From CAYSCS01 sp964429695 (GTDB lineage: Bacteria > Acidobacteriota > Aminicenantia > Aminicenantales > Aminicenantaceae), in contig CAYSCS010000031.1 of the NCBI GenBank assembly GCA_964429695.1, forward strand, positions 1 to 9,811: a stretch of 9,811 bases of DNA, in the 5' to 3' direction. Below, in pieces: positions 6,694-9,811 of the stretch (within the stretch, counting starts at the first letter, position 1; each line of letters begins with the position of its first letter). The position numbers and the translations under genes were made by a program. Below the pieces are notes generated by a model. That model was not told the DNA's origin. It saw nothing but the letters and a program-made list of their open reading frames with translations, and searched no databases.

Positions 6694-6721
6694 ATTTTAT
6701 TATTTCTTTGTTTTTAAGCAA
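6694..6721 (-). promoter_or_regulatory. Possible promoter of the small-protein/receptor operon
   Basis: On the minus strand, TTGCTT (6721-6716) and TAAAAT (6699-6694) are separated by 16 bases, which would start transcription about 30 bases before the ATG at 6658. Both boxes have imperfect matches in an AT-rich stretch, so this is a weak prediction. No Fur-box-like palindrome was evident nearby. Confidence 0.3.
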
Positions 6722-6805
6722 ATTCTTTATCTATTTCTAAGCTTAAAAACCTTCTCTTAGCCCAACTTCTCGCAGAAAGATGGTCCGCTTTTTTAACCCT
6801 CTCGA

Positions 6806-6817
6806 TCTCCATGGAGA
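6806..6817. promoter_or_regulatory. Perfect 12-bp palindrome, possible operator
   Basis: TCTCCATGGAGA is its own reverse complement and lies about 150 bases upstream of the small-protein ATG on the minus strand. It could be a regulator site for the receptor operon. A 12-bp palindrome can also arise by chance and no second copy was seen in the window. Confidence 0.2.
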
Positions 6818-7348
6818 ATAGGAAAAACAATTCTTTTTTCAGCATCCCTCAACATAAAATCTATTCAGCTTTCTATTAAGACCAAGAGAATTTAAAGATG
6901 CTCAAGAGTTGAGTCCTGTGCTTTTCTGCTGCGCCTAGATTCCAGATGCTCTATTTTTAGTCTTTAACCAATCCTGAAATATCCTTAAGTTTTTTAAATC
7001 ATCGCTAAGGGAGCTAAAGCCCACTGAAGAGAGACTCTTTGATGCCAAGGCCTTAACCACTAATCATGAATAGACAGCTTTTCAACTTCACCCTGGCTTA
7101 AAGGGAAAATTGCTCTTTAGAGTTAGGAAGATAACCCTCCTTTCGAGAGTTTTACAAGACAGGAAATTCCTTTTCTTCTTGTTATCCAAGTGAGTCTCAT
7201 TCCATTTCCCCTTTGACACTTTCTTAAAAAGTTAGAACCCACCTGCGGAAAGATTAGGGAAAATAGAAAACCCTTCTCTAGGACAAAAAAACTCACAAGC
7301 TACGGAGCCCATAAAAAACTTGAAATTAGCATGCCTTATCTTCGTCCC

Positions 7349-7392
7349 AGAGAAAATCATGAAAAATAACTAACCGAAGCCTGAAGGACCAT
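7349..7392 (-). repeat. Copy B of a degenerate intergenic repeat
   Basis: The partner of 2747-2791, in the same orientation. On the minus strand it reads ATGGTCC, TTCAGGCTTC, TTATTTTTCATGA and TTTTCTCT. The minus-strand frame opens MVLQASVSYFS and then hits a stop, so this copy does not encode a protein. A GGTGAGGGT 9-mer follows on the plus strand in both gaps, at different distances. Confidence 0.35.
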
Positions 7393-7695
7393 TCTCTCTC
7401 TCCTTGCAATTGAGATGAAGGTGAGGGTTCATCTTCTCTCTGAAGAGCAGGATTTAGGCCCCTACTCTAAATCGAAGCCCTTTACTCTAGTCAGCCTTGA
7501 AGCATTAGGATCCAAACTGAATCTCTTTTAATCATTTGAAGTTAAAAAAGAGAGCCAGTCTTTCCATTTCTTGAGAAAATTCTTTTACTTCCAAGACGCC
7601 CGCTTAGAAAGAGCCTTAAACATGAGTCCATCTCATCTTTCGAGTTCCAAGCTCATAATAAGGAAGAAAATACTTATGTAAAATATGGTAAGGAA

Positions 7696-8544
7696 TTAAT
7701 CCAGCCTTTCCACAAGCTCGACGCGGCGATTTAGCTTTCTCCCTTCCTCGGTCTTGTTAGTACTCACAGGAGAAAGAGGCCCAACCCCCTGGGGTTTTAA
7801 ACGACTCGCTTCAATTTTGTATCGCTCGACAAGGGCATTGACTACAGATTTAGCCCGCCTTAGCGAAAGATCCAGGTTATGCTCTAAGGTGCCTGTCATG
7901 TCTGTGTGTCCCACCACAAATACTTTGAGCTTAAGATTATTCTTGAGCATCTCAGCAATGGCTTTCAGCGTTTCCTCAGATTCAGGTCTTATGACATCTG
8001 AATCAAAGTCGAAATAAATTCCATAAACAGAAGCATGCCCCGTGGCTTCGATGTCTGAAGCTAATGCCTTCGGGTCAGCGACAATCTCCTGTTCGAGTTC
8101 TGTCTCCTCTACAATGGTTAAATCATAATGCTTGCTGTTGTTCGAGATATCCACCATAATCCAGTAAGTTCTCCCTCCTTTCTCGAGCTTCAAATAAACA
8201 TCATCCCTTTCTTCCCTGATTACAACGCCGCCTATTTTTTTGATTGCATTTTCAAAATTACGGATTATTTTTAACTCCCCTGGCATTGGGAAATCATCTT
8301 TCAGCCAGTAGGAAATCCTGGTGACTTTTCCCTCGAGTTCAACATAGTTTCCCTCTTTATCAAGGAAATCATCCACTCTGTCGTACTCTTTTTCCTCACA
8401 ATCACTTATATAAAAATTGGGAAATCTCGTCAGTAAAGGATGGTCCCTACAGCCTTCCTCATCTTCCTGTCCAAAAACGGGAAACATAAGCGGAAAGAAT
8501 AAAAATAAAAAAATGAAAATTGACCTTGAAACCTTTCTTCTCAT
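7696..8544 (-). CDS. OmpA-family peptidoglycan-binding protein with DUF4892-like N-terminal domain
   Basis: A 282-residue exported protein. Residues 1-25 form a signal peptide (MRRKVSRS, hydrophobic core, FPVFGQ) with no lipobox, so it is not an obvious lipoprotein. Residues about 31-155 resemble DUF4892: an FPNFYISDCEEKEYDR opening, GKVTRISYW, the FENAIKKIGGVVI helix-strand, and YLKLEKGGRTYWIMVDI. That domain has no known function. Residues about 174-280 are a complete OmpA C-terminal domain: GIYFDFDSDVIRPES, VVGHTDMTG, NLDLSLRRAKSVV, GVGPLSPV and LNRRVELVE. The HTD aspartate and the arginines of RRA and NRRVE are where the family binds diaminopimelate of peptidoglycan. It likely links outer envelope and cell wall. 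GGGAGG at 8553-8558 lies eight bases before the ATG. No beta-barrel is present, unlike classical OmpA. Confidence 0.88.
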   Translation of the reverse strand: MRRKVSRSIFIFLFLFFPLMFPVFGQEDEEGCRDHPLLTRFPNFYISDCEEKEYDRVDDFLDKEGNYVELEGKVTRISYWLKDDFPMPGELKIIRNFENAIKKIGGVVIREERDDVYLKLEKGGRTYWIMVDISNNSKHYDLTIVEETELEQEIVADPKALASDIEATGHASVYGIYFDFDSDVIRPESEETLKAIAEMLKNNLKLKVFVVGHTDMTGTLEHNLDLSLRRAKSVVNALVERYKIEASRLKPQGVGPLSPVSTNKTEEGRKLNRRVELVERLD

Positions 8545-8589
8545 CGGATCTTCCTCCCTTTCATTTTTTATTTATATCATAAATTTTCT

Positions 8590-8626
8590 AAAAATAAAGC
8601 TTTTTTTCCGAATATTCGGATAAAGC
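8590..8626 (-). terminator. Hairpin with T-run upstream of the OmpA-type gene; core is a perfect 14-bp palindrome
   Basis: TCCGAATATTCGGA at 8607-8620 is a perfect palindrome. Outer arms GCTTT (8599-8603) and AAAGC (8622-8626) extend the stem around a small internal loop. On the minus strand it is followed by TTTATTTTT (8598-8590), the form of a Rho-independent terminator for transcription arriving from the right. It would insulate the OmpA-type gene from the insertion sequence. The palindrome could instead be an operator, as it ends about 60 bases before the ATG. Confidence 0.45.
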
Positions 8627-9811
8627 CTAACTGATGCGAAAAATCGTATAATCGATGAGGGCAATACCCCTCTGGGCCCATCAGGACGGATTTTCAGCCC
8701 CAAATATGACAAGAGGCGCTGTGAGTATCGGCCTTATCCTTGGTCTTGTTAGGCCGAAATCCTGGTTTGACGAGACTCCGGCCTGAGAAGACAGAAGATC
8801 AGAAGGAGAATGTTGGCTCAAGCCGCAGCTCGACTGGGGCCAACTGAATCAGCTAGTAGATGCGATGAAACGTCTCCACATAGCGGTAATGGACGGAAAG
8901 TCGAAGAACGGTCCGGCGGGCGTGACGCACTACCACACCAGCAATATTGATCAACCTGAAGCGCAACTGTTTGATCCGCAGCCACCACCACGAGCGGTCC
9001 AGATGGACATACTTGAAGAGCTCGACCAAGTTATAGGCCAGAAGCTGGAGTTGAAAGAAGACGGCATTGGCCAGAAAGTGTTCCGAGAGGATATGTTCGA
9101 GGGCATACCCTTCCTTGAGCTCTCGGATGACGTTCTCTGCTTCGCCACGCTTGCGGTAGAAGCGGACCACCTTATGAGTCGACCAGTCGGTGTTGGTGAG
9201 GTAGAGGCGAGAGCTGTACTCCAACTCGGGGAAGAGAGCTCGCTGGTTGTTTCGTTTGCGCACCACGACCAGCCGGTAGATTGCTCCCTCTTTCTCCGGA
9301 CCAACAAAATTGAGGCCTTCTCCAACTTCCTCGTTGACCTGGCTTCCCCGGAGTCTTCCCCAGTGTTCTATCCCCTGGATTATCTGGAAGATAGCCTCCG
9401 ACTCCCGCCTCCCCCAATGACAAACCCGATTGCGTTCTGGTCACAGTAGCCCATGAGCCGATGTTTATAACCGGCGGAGTCCGAGTGGAGCAAGAGCTCG
9501 ACCCGGGGGAAATCTTTCCGCAGAGAGCGATGGATTTTACGCGCCAGACTCAGGTTGCGTGACTGAGGCGCCAAACTCATCCCGCCAGCCCGCAGCATCC
9601 ACAACAAAGGATTGAACCCCGGAAGCCCTCATAAGTCCGCTCGACAATCCGTACCCCGCTTTCCACTAGCGTCGAGTCCAGATCCAGGATAACACGCCGG
9701 ACCTTGCGGGCCCGAAACGCTCGTACCGCCACGCGCATCGTGCACTCGGCCAGCCGATTGATGTCCCGCCGTCTGAACCGCCGAGCCAACTCAGAAAGCG
9801 TGTTCGGCCGG
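8626..9811 (-). mobile_element. IS1380-family insertion sequence, truncated by the window edge
   Basis: The stretch encodes an IS1380-type transposase on the minus strand and is clearly richer in G+C than the native genes (for example 40 of 60 bases at 9721-9780). Composition changes near 8620-8650. CCTAACTGATGCGAAAAAT beginning at 8626 is a candidate inverted-repeat end, since IS1380 relatives tend to start with CCTA-like termini. The other end and any target duplication lie beyond the right edge, so this boundary is not confirmed. About 225 bases between it and the transposase stop hold no gene. No cargo gene is seen. Confidence 0.7.
8853..9811 (-). pseudogene. IS1380-family transposase, frameshifted and 5'-truncated by the window edge
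   Basis: A DDE transposase for cut-and-paste movement. It enters from the right edge in frame (RPNTLSELARRFRRR) and reads VILDLDST, the first catalytic aspartate region (about 9671-9690). It continues to TYEGFRG, where the frame breaks at a C4 run on the plus strand (9617-9620), and resumes as FNPLLWMLRAGG. The second aspartate is in HSDSAGY (codon at 9479-9481). After GFVIG the frame breaks again at a C5 run (9411-9415) and resumes as EAIFQIIQGIEHWGR and then VVVRKRNNQR. The C-terminal YRKRGEAENVIRELKEG (about 9120-9165) holds the catalytic glutamate, followed by FLANAVFFQLQLLAYNL, and the gene ends in VETFHRIY at 8853. Both breaks are mended by adding one G to a G-run, so the gene is inactive as written, either by decay or by homopolymer errors. 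Some residues between PLLWM and LRAGG may also be missing. Confidence 0.85.

Larger units (their letters stand above)
6722..7695. other. Second long intergenic region without a recognisable gene
   Basis: Almost 1 kb lies between the OmpA-type gene and the small-protein/receptor operon, all transcribed leftwards. No open frame with a ribosome-binding site and a sensible protein was found. It contains the 12-bp palindrome TCTCCATGGAGA at 6806-6817 and copy B of the degenerate repeat at 7349-7392. A shared 14-mer (TTAGAAAGAGCCTT) also occurs near 7603 and near 3218 in the other gap. No terminator was evident just after the OmpA-type gene. Confidence 0.5.

Noticed and set aside
8865..9449. Long plus-strand open frame of 194 codons across the IS
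   Set aside because: It lies opposite the recognisable transposase and has no family motif. Open antisense frames are common in GC-rich genes.

Overview
The window looks like a chromosomal segment of a Gram-negative (diderm) bacterium. Four of the six genes encode envelope proteins or proteins with an apparent signal peptide: an OprO/OprP-type porin, a SagB-type nitroreductase, a TonB-dependent receptor with a carboxypeptidase-like N-terminal extension, and an OmpA-family protein with a DUF4892-like N-terminal half. The receptor architecture, the nitroreductase and the small protein beside the receptor resemble Bacteroidota, Ignavibacteria and related lineages. However, the genes have clear GGAG/GGAGG Shine-Dalgarno sites and mostly ATG starts, which Bacteroidota usually lack. 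An uncultured phylum such as an Acidobacteriota or Aminicenantes relative is therefore possible, but the sequence alone does not settle this. The native part is AT-rich.

Layout. 124-1104 (+) is the porin, with a plausible sigma70-type promoter at 34-61. 1654-2319 (+) is the nitroreductase. 2320-3510 is a long convergent gap with no convincing gene. 3511-5940 (-) is the TonB-dependent receptor, followed directly by a possible terminator. 6071-6658 (-) is a small one-transmembrane protein of a family I recall from Bacteroidota-like genomes, 130 bases upstream of the receptor and probably co-transcribed with it. 6722-7695 is a second long gap. 7696-8544 (-) is the OmpA/DUF4892 protein. From about 8626 to the right edge lies a visibly GC-richer IS1380-family insertion sequence whose transposase (-) carries at least two frameshifts. 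Its far end lies outside the window.

How the genes relate. The receptor and the small membrane protein form the only likely operon and would serve TonB/ExbBD-driven uptake of a scarce ligand. The plug and barrel motifs resemble haem/haemoglobin-type receptors, but the ligand is not proven. The porin would supply passive, probably anion-selective diffusion. The OmpA protein would tie the outer membrane to peptidoglycan. The nitroreductase is an FMN-type redox protein that seems to be exported or membrane-anchored.

Only about two thirds of the window is coding, counting the broken transposase, which is low for a bacterium. The gaps hold short inverted repeats, a 13-bp tandem duplication and a degenerate repeat present in both large gaps. 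I did not find a defence island, CRISPR array, tRNA, rRNA or a clearly new system. The most interesting items are the receptor-linked small protein, the exported nitroreductase, the intergenic repeat and the IS boundary next to a perfect palindrome.
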